Made by a program: the position numbers and the translations under genes. 64,000 bases of DNA from Acidobacteriales bacterium 59-55. Its GTDB lineage: Bacteria > Acidobacteriota > Terriglobia > Terriglobales > Acidobacteriaceae. How positions within the stretch are numbered: the first letter of the stretch is position 1; every line of letters begins with the position of its first letter. The notes below the pieces were generated by a model. It was not told the DNA's origin and made no database searches. It worked only from the letters and a program-made list of their open reading frames with translations. The DNA lies in contig MKSV01000003.1 of the NCBI GenBank assembly GCA_001897435.1, forward strand, positions 124,001 through 188,000, read 5' to 3'. Positions 1 to 9,220 of this stretch are shown here, one piece after another.

Positions 1-31
1 CGTACTACTCGGCAGGGCCAGACACCGAGAC

Positions 32-2920
32 CTATTGTCCGGCGGCCGGTGCGGTTTTGAGTTCAGGATTCTTGCCGGCGCTGATCAGGTTCGCCATGAT
101 GCGGAACGAGCCGGGAACGCCGTCGGGCATCTGACGGAAGAAGGCGTAGGCGAGATAGACATAAGTGCCCTTGCCATAGCGCGCGTAGAGCAGGCCGCCC
201 TTCTGCGGGTCCTGATTGGTGTCGTGGGTTTCGGTGAGAGCGATGTATTTGGGATCCCACTCGCGCATGAAGTCGTGGCCGCGCTCTTCAACCCAATTGT
301 CGAAGTCCGCGGTGGTGATCTTGTTGGGCCAGTTGAACAGCGGGTCGCTGGGAGCGAGAATCTGGACGGCATTGTTCTCTTCGATCACCTTCTCGGGGTC
401 GGAGGAGAGCGTGAGCGGGTAAGGGCCGTAGTTGTGGTCGTACTCGGGCGTCTGGTACTCAACGACGACGGTGCCTCCGTTCTTTGTGTAGTCGAGCAGG
501 CGATTGTTGAAGGTGCGCAGCTCCGGGCGGGCGGCGTAGGCGCGGATGCCGAGGACGATGGCGTCGTACTGGGCCAGATTGCCCGAGGCGATGTCCTGCG
601 CGGAGAGGAAGGTGACATGGACGCCGATGTCCTCGAGCGAGCGGGCGACGTCGTCGCCAGTGCCCATGACGTAGGCGACCTTCAGCCCAGGCGCGACCTT
701 AACATCGACGCCGGTGGTGCGGTAGGTGGCGGGGCGATAGTAGGGATAGGGGCGCAGACCGGGATAGCCGACGGTGACGAACCCCTGGGTGTACTTTTGC
801 CCGTCATAGTCGGCGACCGCGGTGATGGTGTAAGGCTTGGCCTGAACCGATTGCGGCGTGACGCGGAAGACGATGTTCTTCTCCTCGCCGTCGCGGGTGG
901 TGGCGAAGTCGGCAACAGAGGGACTCGACGTCCATCCGCTGGGCAGATCGAGATGAACCTGCCCTTTTGCCGGACCCTTGACGCTGCTGCGGACTTCGAC
1001 CTGCAGGGCGAGCGTGCTGCTGGTGAGGGGAACGATGCCGGCCTGCGGCGAGACGAGCAGAGATATCGCAGGGGCAACCAGAAGAGGCTCAAGCACAGGC
1101 CCCGTGCCGGGGATGCGGTCAACGGTCTGCACGACGCCGTCGAGCTTGATCTGCACATTCCGGTAGTCCACCGTCGCTATGGCCGAGAGCGGATAGGGCG
1201 AGGTGGGCAGGTTGAGATAACGGGGGTCGTTAATGTCGTAGTAGGACTGCTCGAGATTGGGACGGCTGAAGTAGGGCTTGGTCAGCTCCGCCTGCTTCGG
1301 CGCGACCACGGCAAAGGTCTCGTCGCGGGTCTGGCCGGGAGCGATAGCGCCGGTGACGGGCGCCTTCGAGGTGAACGACCAGCCGGGGCCGACCTGTGAC
1401 TTCAGGTTGATTTTGGCGATGGAGACCGTATCCGGACTCTGGTTCGCGACGTGGACGTGGACGGTGAAATCCTGCCCGGGGATCACCGTCTGCGGCGTGG
1501 GCAACTGCGTCGACATATCGCCCATGGGACCGAAGCGGCGCGGGCTGACACCGTCGACGACGTTGGCCATCAGGGTCAATCCCAGCGACTGCTCGAGGGC
1601 GGTGTTGAACTCGCGCTGCTTGACGGTGAGTTCGTGGGTCATGTTGTAGCGAGCCTCGGCGGGGAGCTTGCTGCTACCGATTGCGGCGAGAAGATCGTTG
1701 GTCTGGGCGAGACCCCTGGCCAGCGCGGGAGCGCTTTTGGTGGGGTTGGCCGCGTCGAAGGCCTTCATGGCTTCATCGACCGTAGCGTTAAGCGCGTTCA
1801 GCTTCTGGCGCCACGCGGCCTGCTCGGCCTTGGGAGCGTAGCCGGCGATGCCGGCTAATGAGATATCAATACCGTCGAAGAAGCTCGTCTCATGCGGCGA
1901 GGCAGATACCCGCGAGGCGTAGAGATGATAACCCGAGTTCGCGGCGCCGGGCAGCGGAATGCCGATGCCGCCGTTCTGCGACTTCTGGTTGGCGAGACCC
2001 TCGCGTGCTACCTGAAAGTAAGAGAAGCCGAACTGCGGGTTGTAGGTTCCGGCGGGGATCTCGACGTTGGCCGAAGGGATGCCCTCAATCCAGGTCTTGT
2101 CAACGTAGTTGCGGAAGCGGACGGGTTCCCAGTGGCCGGTGGCGTAGTCGTAGATGCCCTTGTCCGTGACGCGCGCGAAGGGGACGCGGGCGTAGACCTT
2201 CAACGGGGTCCAAGGCAAAAGGCCCGCTTTAATCTGGTCGGGAAACATCTTCGGATCGCCGGCGGCGTTGTAGGCCTCCTGCGCCATCATGCCGGAGACC
2301 TGATGCTGGCCGTGCCCGTCGGAGACGTTGCCGGTGAAGACCGAGGTGACGACCAAGGGGCGGGTCATGCGGATGACGCGGACGACATCCGAGAGAACGC
2401 GGTCGTGGCCCCAGGTCTTGAGCGCCTCGTCGATGGTCTTGGAGAAGCCGAAATCGGCGACGCGGGTCCAGTACTGATGTACGCCGTAGTAGTTGCCGGC
2501 GGCGAGAAGCTCCTGGGTACGCATGGTGCCGAGCTCATCCCAGTAGTTCGAGGTCATGACGTTCTGTCCGCCTTCGCCGCGATTGAGCGTGAGAAGGGAT
2601 GTATCGACGCCCTGACCGCGGCTTTCGTAGGCGAGCATACCGCCGTCCTCGTCGTCGGGATGGGCGACGACCATGGTGAGGCTGGCGCGTGTGTGCAGCT
2701 TTTGCAGGCTCTGCCAGAGGCCCGCCGAGCCGCGGTCGATGGCGAGGGGACGGGCGAGGGGCTGGCGATAGGGTGCAGGCTGAGCAGAAGGGTGGGCGGC
2801 AGCCGGATTGGCAACAGGGGGAGCCTGCGCCGTGAGAACCGTTCCGCAGGCAAGGAGGAGCAATGAAGTCAGGACGCTGAGGGGTTGATGGCTGGGTCGG
2901 CGGAGTGCGGCAAAGTTCAT
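32..2920 (-). CDS. Secreted PIG-L family deacetylase
   Basis: A 962-residue exported protein. Residues 1-32 form a Sec signal peptide ending in LTAQA. The PIG-L (LmbE) zinc hydrolase domain follows, with the metal-binding AHPDDE motif at residues 86-91 and a later GHGQHQ segment that fits the HxxH ligand pair. PIG-L enzymes remove acyl groups from N-acetylated sugars; the substrate here is unknown. The C-terminal two thirds contain an NEW3-like beta-sandwich and a glutamine-amidotransferase-like fold (YDAIVLGIRAYAA), which matches the long PIG-L proteins of Acidobacteria and Bacteroidetes. It diverges from the ROK regulator and probably shares control with it through the palindrome at 2982-2999. 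Confident in family, not in substrate. Confidence 0.9.
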   Translation of the reverse strand: MNFAALRRPSHQPLSVLTSLLLLACGTVLTAQAPPVANPAAAHPSAQPAPYRQPLARPLAIDRGSAGLWQSLQKLHTRASLTMVVAHPDDEDGGMLAYESRGQGVDTSLLTLNRGEGGQNVMTSNYWDELGTMRTQELLAAGNYYGVHQYWTRVADFGFSKTIDEALKTWGHDRVLSDVVRVIRMTRPLVVTSVFTGNVSDGHGQHQVSGMMAQEAYNAAGDPKMFPDQIKAGLLPWTPLKVYARVPFARVTDKGIYDYATGHWEPVRFRNYVDKTWIEGIPSANVEIPAGTYNPQFGFSYFQVAREGLANQKSQNGGIGIPLPGAANSGYHLYASRVSASPHETSFFDGIDISLAGIAGYAPKAEQAAWRQKLNALNATVDEAMKAFDAANPTKSAPALARGLAQTNDLLAAIGSSKLPAEARYNMTHELTVKQREFNTALEQSLGLTLMANVVDGVSPRRFGPMGDMSTQLPTPQTVIPGQDFTVHVHVANQSPDTVSIAKINLKSQVGPGWSFTSKAPVTGAIAPGQTRDETFAVVAPKQAELTKPYFSRPNLEQSYYDINDPRYLNLPTSPYPLSAIATVDYRNVQIKLDGVVQTVDRIPGTGPVLEPLLVAPAISLLVSPQAGIVPLTSSTLALQVEVRSSVKGPAKGQVHLDLPSGWTSSPSVADFATTRDGEEKNIVFRVTPQSVQAKPYTITAVADYDGQKYTQGFVTVGYPGLRPYPYYRPATYRTTGVDVKVAPGLKVAYVMGTGDDVARSLEDIGVHVTFLSAQDIASGNLAQYDAIVLGIRAYAARPELRTFNNRLLDYTKNGGTVVVEYQTPEYDHNYGPYPLTLSSDPEKVIEENNAVQILAPSDPLFNWPNKITTADFDNWVEERGHDFMREWDPKYIALTETHDTNQDPQKGGLLYARYGKGTYVYLAYAFFRQMPDGVPGSFRIMANLISAGKNPELKTAPAAGQ

Positions 2921-2981
2921 TGCGAAGTTCTCCTCAAGGACGGCGGTGCTTTTAAGCGTGGGTAATGGATATCATGCAAAA

Positions 2982-2999
2982 GAAACTTTGTAAAGTTTC
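2982..2999. promoter_or_regulatory. 18-bp perfect palindrome, candidate ROK operator
   Basis: GAAACTTTGTAAAGTTTC is a perfect inverted repeat in the 142-bp region between the divergent PIG-L and ROK genes. ROK repressors such as NagC, Mlc and XylR bind T/A-flanked palindromes, and XylR-type sites have GAAA/TTTC ends. The right half runs on into CCTAAGT, and a similar string (ACTTTCTAAGTA, about 4371-4382) lies upstream of the TonB-type receptor. The role as operator is inference. Confidence 0.5.
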
Positions 3000-3062
3000 C
3001 TAAGTTATGTAGAGTATGATCGTGACGAAGCAGGCATCAAGAAAAGCGAGCCATCAGAAAAA

Positions 3063-4307
3063 ATGAGACTCAAGGATTTCAAGGATTCCGCGCCCCGACC
3101 ATACCCGAAAGACCAGGAGAAGGGGCCATCGCGGCCTTCGCACCTGCGTCAGGTCAACGCGCGCGGCTTGCTGCGCCTGCTGCGAAAGCATAACCCGTGT
3201 TCGAAGGCCGACCTGGTACGGCTCTCCGGGTTGAGCGCGCCGACGGTATCGAGCGCGGTCTCGTACCTCGAGACGCAGGGCCTGATCGAGAACCTGGGCG
3301 AGGGCGAGTCGAGCGGCGGCCGCCCGCCGGGGCTGCTGCGCTTCCGCGCCAGTCACGGCTGCGTCGTGGGCGTCGATATCGGCGGCACCCGGCTGCGCAT
3401 GATGCTGGCTGACCTGAACGGCACGGTGATCACGCAGTGGTCCACGCAGTTCTCCGAGAAGCAGAAGACGCCGAAAGCCGTGTGCGCGCGAATGCACGAA
3501 GGGCTGAAGGCGATGTGCCAGGAGAGCGGGATGCCGCTGCGCAAGGTGCTGCACCTCACGGCCGGAGCGCCGGGCATCACCAATGTGCACACGGGCGTTG
3601 TCATCTCCGCACCCAACCTGAAGGCATGGGACGACGTTCCCCTGCGCGCCATGATCGAGAAGCAGACGGGCATACCGGCGCTGATCGAGAACGACACCAA
3701 TCTGGCTGCGGTCGGCGAGCACTGGCATGGAGCTTCGGCGGGCATGGACGACTTTATCTTCGTCGCGCTGGGCACCGGCGTGGGCGCGGGAATCTTTTTG
3801 CAGGGACGGCTCCATCACGGTTCGGCATGGAGCGCCGGCGAGATCGGATACATGGGCGTCAACGGCCTGCCGCGCGAGGCTTTGCGCGTGCGCTCGATCG
3901 GGCAGATGGAGCGCACGATCGGCGGCGCGGGCATCGAGCGGGAGTGGCTGCGGGTTTTGAAACGCTCAGGCAAGGGCGGCAAGACGGTGCTGGCCAAGCT
4001 GCGCGCGCCGCAGATCTTCGACCTGGCACAGGACGGCGACCCGCTGGCCGAGGAGGTGCTGCGGTACGCCGCCCGCGTTCTGGCCGACTGCCTGGCCAGC
4101 CTGGCGCTGCTGCTCGATCCCGAGACGATCATCCTGGGCGGGGGCGTCGGCTCTCACCCGGAGCTTTGTCGATGTACGCAAAAGCTGCTGGAGCAGAACG
4201 AATTTGCCCGTCCGACACTGGTCGCAAGCTCGCTCGGCACGCAGGCCCAGCTTCACGGCGCGATCTCGATGAGCCTGTCCGCTATTGAAAGTACGTTACT
4301 CGGCTAG
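3063..4307 (+). CDS. ROK family transcriptional regulator
   Basis: A 414-residue regulator. An N-terminal winged helix-turn-helix (about residues 28-75; SKADLVRLSGLSAPTVSSAV) precedes a ROK sugar-kinase-like domain starting with the ATP-type motif VGVDIGGT (about residue 100). The catalytic-type aspartate context IENDTNLAA and the HGSAWSAGEIGYM segment are present. The usual ROK zinc motif (CxCGxxGCxE) that should follow GEIG is missing. It is probably a sugar-responsive repressor of the divergent PIG-L gene and the downstream receptor. The start ATG has no strong ribosome-binding site. Confidence 0.9.
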   Translation: MRLKDFKDSAPRPYPKDQEKGPSRPSHLRQVNARGLLRLLRKHNPCSKADLVRLSGLSAPTVSSAVSYLETQGLIENLGEGESSGGRPPGLLRFRASHGCVVGVDIGGTRLRMMLADLNGTVITQWSTQFSEKQKTPKAVCARMHEGLKAMCQESGMPLRKVLHLTAGAPGITNVHTGVVISAPNLKAWDDVPLRAMIEKQTGIPALIENDTNLAAVGEHWHGASAGMDDFIFVALGTGVGAGIFLQGRLHHGSAWSAGEIGYMGVNGLPREALRVRSIGQMERTIGGAGIEREWLRVLKRSGKGGKTVLAKLRAPQIFDLAQDGDPLAEEVLRYAARVLADCLASLALLLDPETIILGGGVGSHPELCRCTQKLLEQNEFARPTLVASSLGTQAQLHGAISMSLSAIESTLLG

Positions 4308-4327
4308 AAATTCGCAGGATTTTTATA

Positions 4328-4356
4328 TTGACATTGCAGAAACGGTTCTCTATGCT
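4328..4356 (+). promoter_or_regulatory. Sigma-70-type promoter of the TonB receptor gene
   Basis: TTGACA at 4328-4333 is separated by exactly 17 nt from TATGCT at 4351-4356. This is a perfect -35 and a 5/6 -10 at optimal spacing, about 95 nt before the GTG start. Two copies of TAAGTA lie between the promoter and the gene and may belong to a regulatory site. Confidence 0.7.
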
Positions 4357-4452
4357 CACCAGCATTCAAGACTTTCTAAGTAGATTTTACTAAGTATGCC
4401 TTATGTAAGCGGTACGGAACATGAAGTCGGTTCAAATTCCAGGAGGCAACCC

Positions 4453-7431
4453 GTGACTATCCTTCACCTTGTTCGTCGTTCCATTTTAGGCTCTGTTATA
4501 GCAGCGGGGCTGATCGCCGTGTCGGCGAGTATCCCCGCGTGGTCGCAGTCCCAATCGATCAACGGCACCATCCGCGGGCAAGCGACGGATGCCAGCGGCG
4601 CGGCGCTTCCGGGGGCGGCGATTTCAATCAGCAATCCGGAGGTTGGCTACTCCAGCCAGATCGTCAGCGGCGCCGACGGCTTCTTCGTGCAGCCGAATCT
4701 TCCTCTGGGCACCTATAAGGTTACGGTCAGCAAGAACGGCTTTTCGACGTTGAATTTTGATAACGTCGTGTTGAACGCCGGTACCGTGAGCGTACTCGAC
4801 GCGAAGCTGGCGGTGGGGGGAACTACGTCGACGGTCGAGGTGACGGCTAACGCCTCACTGGTGGACCCGGCGACGCTGAACCTGCAGCGCACGCTCAACA
4901 CGCGCGAAGTGCAGAATCTTCCGCTGGTTTCGCGAAATCCGTACAACTTCATCGTCTTCCAGCCGGGCGTGAGCGGCCATCCGAATCCGGAGCTGGGCAT
5001 ACCGCGCTCGCTCAACACCAACGGCTTGCTGGACCGCATCAACTACCAGATGGACGGCATGGTGAACACGCAGAGCGACCGCATCGGGCTGCGGCTGTTC
5101 CCGATCGGCAACATCTTCGTCAAGGAAGTGCAGACGGTCTCGAACTCGTTCGCGCCGGAGTTCGGAGAGACTTCGGGCAACGTCTATAACGTCATCTCCA
5201 ATAGCGGCACCAACAGCTATCATGGCGTCTTCCAGTACATTCATCGCTGGGTCGACGCGACCGCCTATCCCATCTTCGCGAACCATGCGAATCCCAAGCC
5301 GGACCTGCAACTCACCGACTATTCGGCGAACCTGGGCGGCCGCATCATCAAGGACAAGCTGTTCTTCTTCGCCTCCTACGAGAAGCTGACCCGCGGTTCG
5401 CCGGCCGCGGTCACCATTACCCCGGCCAACATCGCCGCGCTGGGCATTCCGGCCGACCAGGTGGTCTCTGCTCCGGGCCTGCTGCACGGCACCTTCACCG
5501 ACGAGCGCGTGGACTGGAACATCAACAAGAAGAACTCGGCGTTTGTTCGCTACAACTACTTCAAAAACAACTTCCCGTATAACACGCAGGTGGGCGGGCT
5601 CAACACCAAGAGCACGGCGTCAGACTTTCTCGATCGCGCGCATGTGATCGCCGGACAGCTTACCACCACGATCAACGACCACTTCCTGAACGAGCTTCGC
5701 TTCTCCTGGCCCTTCCGCAACAACCAGCACTTTGCCAGTGCGGGCGGCGGAACCGGTCCGGCGATCGTTGTTGCCGGCGCGGCTAACCTTGGCGCCTCCA
5801 GCAATGCCGGCGACCAGTTCACCGACAAGGTGCCCAGCGGCAGCGACAACGTCAACCTGATTCTCGGCAAGCACGCCATGAAGTTCGGCTTCAACTTTGC
5901 CGAGCGCATCAACCGCCAGCGCGACCTTACCTTCAACCAGTACACCTTCAGCAACACGACGGCCTTCTCGGCGGTAGAAAACTACCTGCGCGCCAAGAAC
6001 GGCGTCGATCCGTACGCTTACAGCAGCTTTTCGAGCAAGACCGACAGCAAAGGCATCGGCTATGCCTCCAAGTTCTGGGGCGCCTATGTGCAGGACACCT
6101 GGCAGATCTCTCCGCGGCTGCTGTCAATCTACGGTGTTCGCTACGACCGCTTCCAGGGACCAGCATCCAACCCGGACGCACTCTATCCAAACTCGCGCAA
6201 GTTCAACATCCCCAAGACCAACTTCGCGCCTCGTTTCGGTCTGACCTACCGGGCGACGGACAACACCGTACTGAAGGCGTCGGTCGGCGTCTTCTATCAG
6301 TCCACGCCAACCAATCTCTGGTTCAACGCCCTGAACCAGGATGGCTCGAACCGGACCTCGGTCTACTCCTACACGGTTCCGCATAATGCGTCGGGCATCG
6401 GGGTTCCACCCGCGGGCGCACCCGCGTTCCCGGATGTCCCCTCGACGGCCGGGAACACGTCGATTCAGGACGTAACCACCATCTCGCCGAACTTCAGGAA
6501 CGAGTACACGTGGAACGCGACGCTGCAGATCTCGCAGCAGCTCTCCCGCTACGACTCCTTCCTGATCGGCTATGTAATGGCGAACGGCCGCAATCTCCAG
6601 CTCCAGCACAACATCAACCTCATCAATCCGATCGGCGAGCTGGCCGACGGCCGCCCGGTCTTCGGCGGCTGCAACCCGGTGGGAGGCATGTGCAGCCCGA
6701 CGTACCGCGCCGATCCGCGGTTCAACAATGTCACCCAGGTCGAGTCGGGAGCGAACTCGAGCTTCAACGCGCTGGTGGTGAACTACACGCACGCGATCTC
6801 GCGCGGCATCCAGTTCAGCGCGAACTATACGTGGTCGCACACACTGTCGAACGCGCCCGAGGTCAATACCTTCGAGGTGAGCCCCTCCACCGCGAGCATC
6901 GAAGATACGACCAACTACCGCCGCGACTATGGAAATGCTTCGGTCAACCGGCCCAGCGCCTTCAACCTGACGGCGGTGATCGGGCCGACGTTCTCGCTGG
7001 AGAACCGCTTTGCCAACGAGCTGGCCAACCACAACATGCTGACGCTGCTGGCCAACATCTCGTCGGGTGACCAGGCCAGCATCTTCACGGGCTCGGCGCA
7101 GAACGGAGACAGCACGGTGACAAGCATTACGCGGCCGGCCTTCGTGGCGCGCAACACGGTGCGCTCGCCGAACGTTGCGCAGATCGATGCCCGCTACACA
7201 AGGTCGACGGCGAAGCTGTTCGATCGCTTCGCGCCGGAGTTTTTCATCGAGGCGCAGAACCTTTTCAACCATCCCAACGTAACTAACATTGCAACGGTTC
7301 AGCGAGTCACCGCCTTCGATCCCGCCATCGCCGGCCCCAACGGGGGCCTGCCGGTTGGCTCGCCGACGGTGAGCCGCAGTACCGTGCTCGAAGCCCGCAT
7401 CGTGCAGTTCGGCGCCGCGGTCCGCTTCTAG
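4453..7431 (+). CDS. Oar-like TonB-dependent receptor with carboxypeptidase-regulatory domain
   Basis: Encodes about 992 residues from the GTG at 4453, preferred over the upstream in-frame ATG at 4396 because AGGAGG (4440-4445) sits 7 nt before it and the protein then begins directly with a signal peptide ending near AWSQS. Order: signal peptide; carboxypeptidase-regulatory-like fold (INGTIRGQATDASGAALPGA onward, about residues 38-120); plug domain; long beta-barrel; C-terminal aromatic residue (GAAVRF), as expected for outer membrane insertion. Such receptors are abundant in Acidobacteria and are assumed to import oligosaccharides or other large ligands. Neighbouring ROK and PIG-L genes suggest an amino-sugar or glycan ligand; this is inference. 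Confidence 0.88.
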   Translation: MTILHLVRRSILGSVIAAGLIAVSASIPAWSQSQSINGTIRGQATDASGAALPGAAISISNPEVGYSSQIVSGADGFFVQPNLPLGTYKVTVSKNGFSTLNFDNVVLNAGTVSVLDAKLAVGGTTSTVEVTANASLVDPATLNLQRTLNTREVQNLPLVSRNPYNFIVFQPGVSGHPNPELGIPRSLNTNGLLDRINYQMDGMVNTQSDRIGLRLFPIGNIFVKEVQTVSNSFAPEFGETSGNVYNVISNSGTNSYHGVFQYIHRWVDATAYPIFANHANPKPDLQLTDYSANLGGRIIKDKLFFFASYEKLTRGSPAAVTITPANIAALGIPADQVVSAPGLLHGTFTDERVDWNINKKNSAFVRYNYFKNNFPYNTQVGGLNTKSTASDFLDRAHVIAGQLTTTINDHFLNELRFSWPFRNNQHFASAGGGTGPAIVVAGAANLGASSNAGDQFTDKVPSGSDNVNLILGKHAMKFGFNFAERINRQRDLTFNQYTFSNTTAFSAVENYLRAKNGVDPYAYSSFSSKTDSKGIGYASKFWGAYVQDTWQISPRLLSIYGVRYDRFQGPASNPDALYPNSRKFNIPKTNFAPRFGLTYRATDNTVLKASVGVFYQSTPTNLWFNALNQDGSNRTSVYSYTVPHNASGIGVPPAGAPAFPDVPSTAGNTSIQDVTTISPNFRNEYTWNATLQISQQLSRYDSFLIGYVMANGRNLQLQHNINLINPIGELADGRPVFGGCNPVGGMCSPTYRADPRFNNVTQVESGANSSFNALVVNYTHAISRGIQFSANYTWSHTLSNAPEVNTFEVSPSTASIEDTTNYRRDYGNASVNRPSAFNLTAVIGPTFSLENRFANELANHNMLTLLANISSGDQASIFTGSAQNGDSTVTSITRPAFVARNTVRSPNVAQIDARYTRSTAKLFDRFAPEFFIEAQNLFNHPNVTNIATVQRVTAFDPAIAGPNGGLPVGSPTVSRSTVLEARIVQFGAAVRF

Positions 7432-7437
7432 CCTCCA

Positions 7438-7483
7438 GAGGGAGTGCGCAGGCCGGCGACGGTTTGCGGCTCCCTCATTTTTT
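7438..7483 (+). terminator. Probable rho-independent terminator
   Basis: GAGGGAG (7438-7444) pairs with CTCCCTC (7470-7476), followed by ATTTTTTTCG. It lies directly after the receptor stop codon. The loop is long (25 nt, itself GC-rich), so the structure is plausible rather than certain. Confidence 0.55.
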
Positions 7484-7554
7484 CGTTCTCCGGCTGCTCT
7501 CAGCTCATCAAAAAGAAGAAGGCAGGTCTGGTTGAGTCTCCGAAGATTCCCTCA

Positions 7555-7608
7555 GGGGCTAAAGCCCCGCTGCAAACGAAGCACGGATGGCACGGCTGAA
7601 GCCGTGCC
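7555..7608. repeat. Two-hairpin intergenic repeat element
   Basis: Two perfect palindromes lie 20 nt apart: GGGGCTAAAGCCCC (7555-7568) and GGCACGGCTGAAGCCGTGCC (7589-7608). The layout resembles REP-type dispersed elements. Only this copy is visible in the window. It fills most of the gap before the lyase gene. Confidence 0.6.
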
Positions 7609-7649
7609 CTTAACAGAACCGGACCCGATCAGAGGTTCCTAAGGACAGA

Positions 7650-9191
7650 ATGCCGCAGTCCAAAGTCAAATCGGTATTTCCCGCGCCGATCTATCGCGAT
7701 ACCGTCCTCTCCCAGGTCTTCGCCGACGCGAAACGCTACTTTCTCGATCCCCTGATTGAAATTGAATATGCACATACACTGATGCTCGCCCGGCAGCGGA
7801 TTATGCCGGAGGCAGAGGCAGCAGAGTGCATTCGCGCACTCGACACGCTGAACCTCGACGAGATTCGCTCTACCGAGTACGACGGCAGCTTTGAAGACCT
7901 CTTCTTCTTCGTGGAGCAAAAGCTCGCTTCGCTCGCGGCCCCTGAAGTCGCGGGCAAGATGCACACCGCGCGCAGCCGCAACGACATCGACCTGACCATG
8001 TACCGCATCGTGCTTCGCGAGCTTCTGCTGGGGACGGGGGAGGCGCTGCTCGAACTGCGCCACCGGCTGGTGGAACTTGCGTGGAAGCACCGCGCCGCGC
8101 TGATGCCCGCCTATACGCACAATCAGCCCGCGCAGCCGACCACCCTGGGCCACTACCTGATGGCGTTTATCGAGATTCTGGAGCGCGACTCGGAGCGCCT
8201 GCGCGCCGCCTACGCGCGAGTAAACCGCAGCCCCATGGGCGCGTGCGCGATCACGACGACCGGCTTCCCGATCGACCGCGAGTTTACCGGCCGACTGCTG
8301 GGCTTTGACGGCCTGCAGGTCAACTCGTACGGAGACATCGCCGCGGTCGATTACCTGACCGAGAGCTGTTCGGTGCTGGCGGTCTCCATGCTGAATCTGG
8401 GACGCTTTGCGCAGGACCTTCTCCTGTGGAGCACGGCGGAGTTCAACTATCTGCGGCTCAGCGACGCCTACGTCCAGATCAGCAGCATCATGCCGCAGAA
8501 GCGGAATCCGGTGCCGCTCGAACATGTCCGCATTCTTGCCAGCCGTGCGTTCACCGAGGCGCAAGGCACGCTCGGCTGCCTGCACAATACACCGTTCGCG
8601 GACATGAACGATGCCGAAGACGATCTGCAGCCGCTGGCCTATACGGCGTTTGAAGACGGCGAGCGCAGCCTGCGGCTGTTGGCGGGGACTCTCGAAGAGG
8701 CCGAGTTCAACATCGAGCACATGGCGAAGGCTGCCGAAGGGAACTTTCTGCCGGTGACGGAGCTGGCCGATACGCTGGTTCGTTCGACCGGCATGAGCTT
8801 CCACTCCGCGCACGGGATCGTCAGCGGCGCGGTTAAAAAATTGAGCGGCGGTTACGACGCCGAGGCGATGTCCGAGATCATCGAACAGGACCTCGCAGAG
8901 TTTACGAAGGGCGCATCCTCTCTTACCAGGAAAGATATTCTCAAGGCGTTGAGCGCGGCGAACTTTGTGGCCGTACGGCGCATCGTCGGCGGGCCGGCGA
9001 GCGAGGCGCTCGATCCCGAGATCAAACGCGCGCAGGGGCAGGTATCCTTGGATCAACAATGGCTTGTCGCGGCGAGACAGGCCCTGGCGAATGCGCGAGC
9101 TTCGAGGAGGCAGGAGTTGGACGCGCTTATTCAACGGACTGCAACGCAGCGGGCTTTAGCACAAGAGACCGCAACGAACTCAGGGGAGTAA
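7650..9191 (+). CDS. Argininosuccinate lyase-like protein
   Basis: A 513-residue member of the fumarase/aspartase superfamily. Conserved pieces are HTARSRND (residues 105-112), YTHNQPAQP (about 154-162) and the mobile signature loop SSIMPQKRNP (about 278-287). True ArgH releases fumarate from argininosuccinate to give arginine. The protein is some 50 residues longer than typical ArgH, has YTHNQ where ArgH usually has YTHLQ, and no argG lies nearby. It starts a three-gene run with an APC permease and a CysK-like enzyme, so a role in a specialised amino-acid pathway is possible. Family assignment is firm; substrate is not. Confidence 0.85.
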   Translation: MPQSKVKSVFPAPIYRDTVLSQVFADAKRYFLDPLIEIEYAHTLMLARQRIMPEAEAAECIRALDTLNLDEIRSTEYDGSFEDLFFFVEQKLASLAAPEVAGKMHTARSRNDIDLTMYRIVLRELLLGTGEALLELRHRLVELAWKHRAALMPAYTHNQPAQPTTLGHYLMAFIEILERDSERLRAAYARVNRSPMGACAITTTGFPIDREFTGRLLGFDGLQVNSYGDIAAVDYLTESCSVLAVSMLNLGRFAQDLLLWSTAEFNYLRLSDAYVQISSIMPQKRNPVPLEHVRILASRAFTEAQGTLGCLHNTPFADMNDAEDDLQPLAYTAFEDGERSLRLLAGTLEEAEFNIEHMAKAAEGNFLPVTELADTLVRSTGMSFHSAHGIVSGAVKKLSGGYDAEAMSEIIEQDLAEFTKGASSLTRKDILKALSAANFVAVRRIVGGPASEALDPEIKRAQGQVSLDQQWLVAARQALANARASRRQELDALIQRTATQRALAQETATNSGE

Positions 9192-9220
9192 GTATCCAGC
9201 AGCCAGCGGCCAATAAAACG

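Noticed and set aside
35..1399. 454-codon plus-strand frame opposite the PIG-L gene
   Set aside because: Low-complexity composition, no motif, and fully antisense to a domain-supported gene.
4396..4452. Upstream ATG as start of the TonB-type receptor
   Set aside because: The GTG at 4453 has AGGAGG 7 nt before it and starts directly with the signal peptide.
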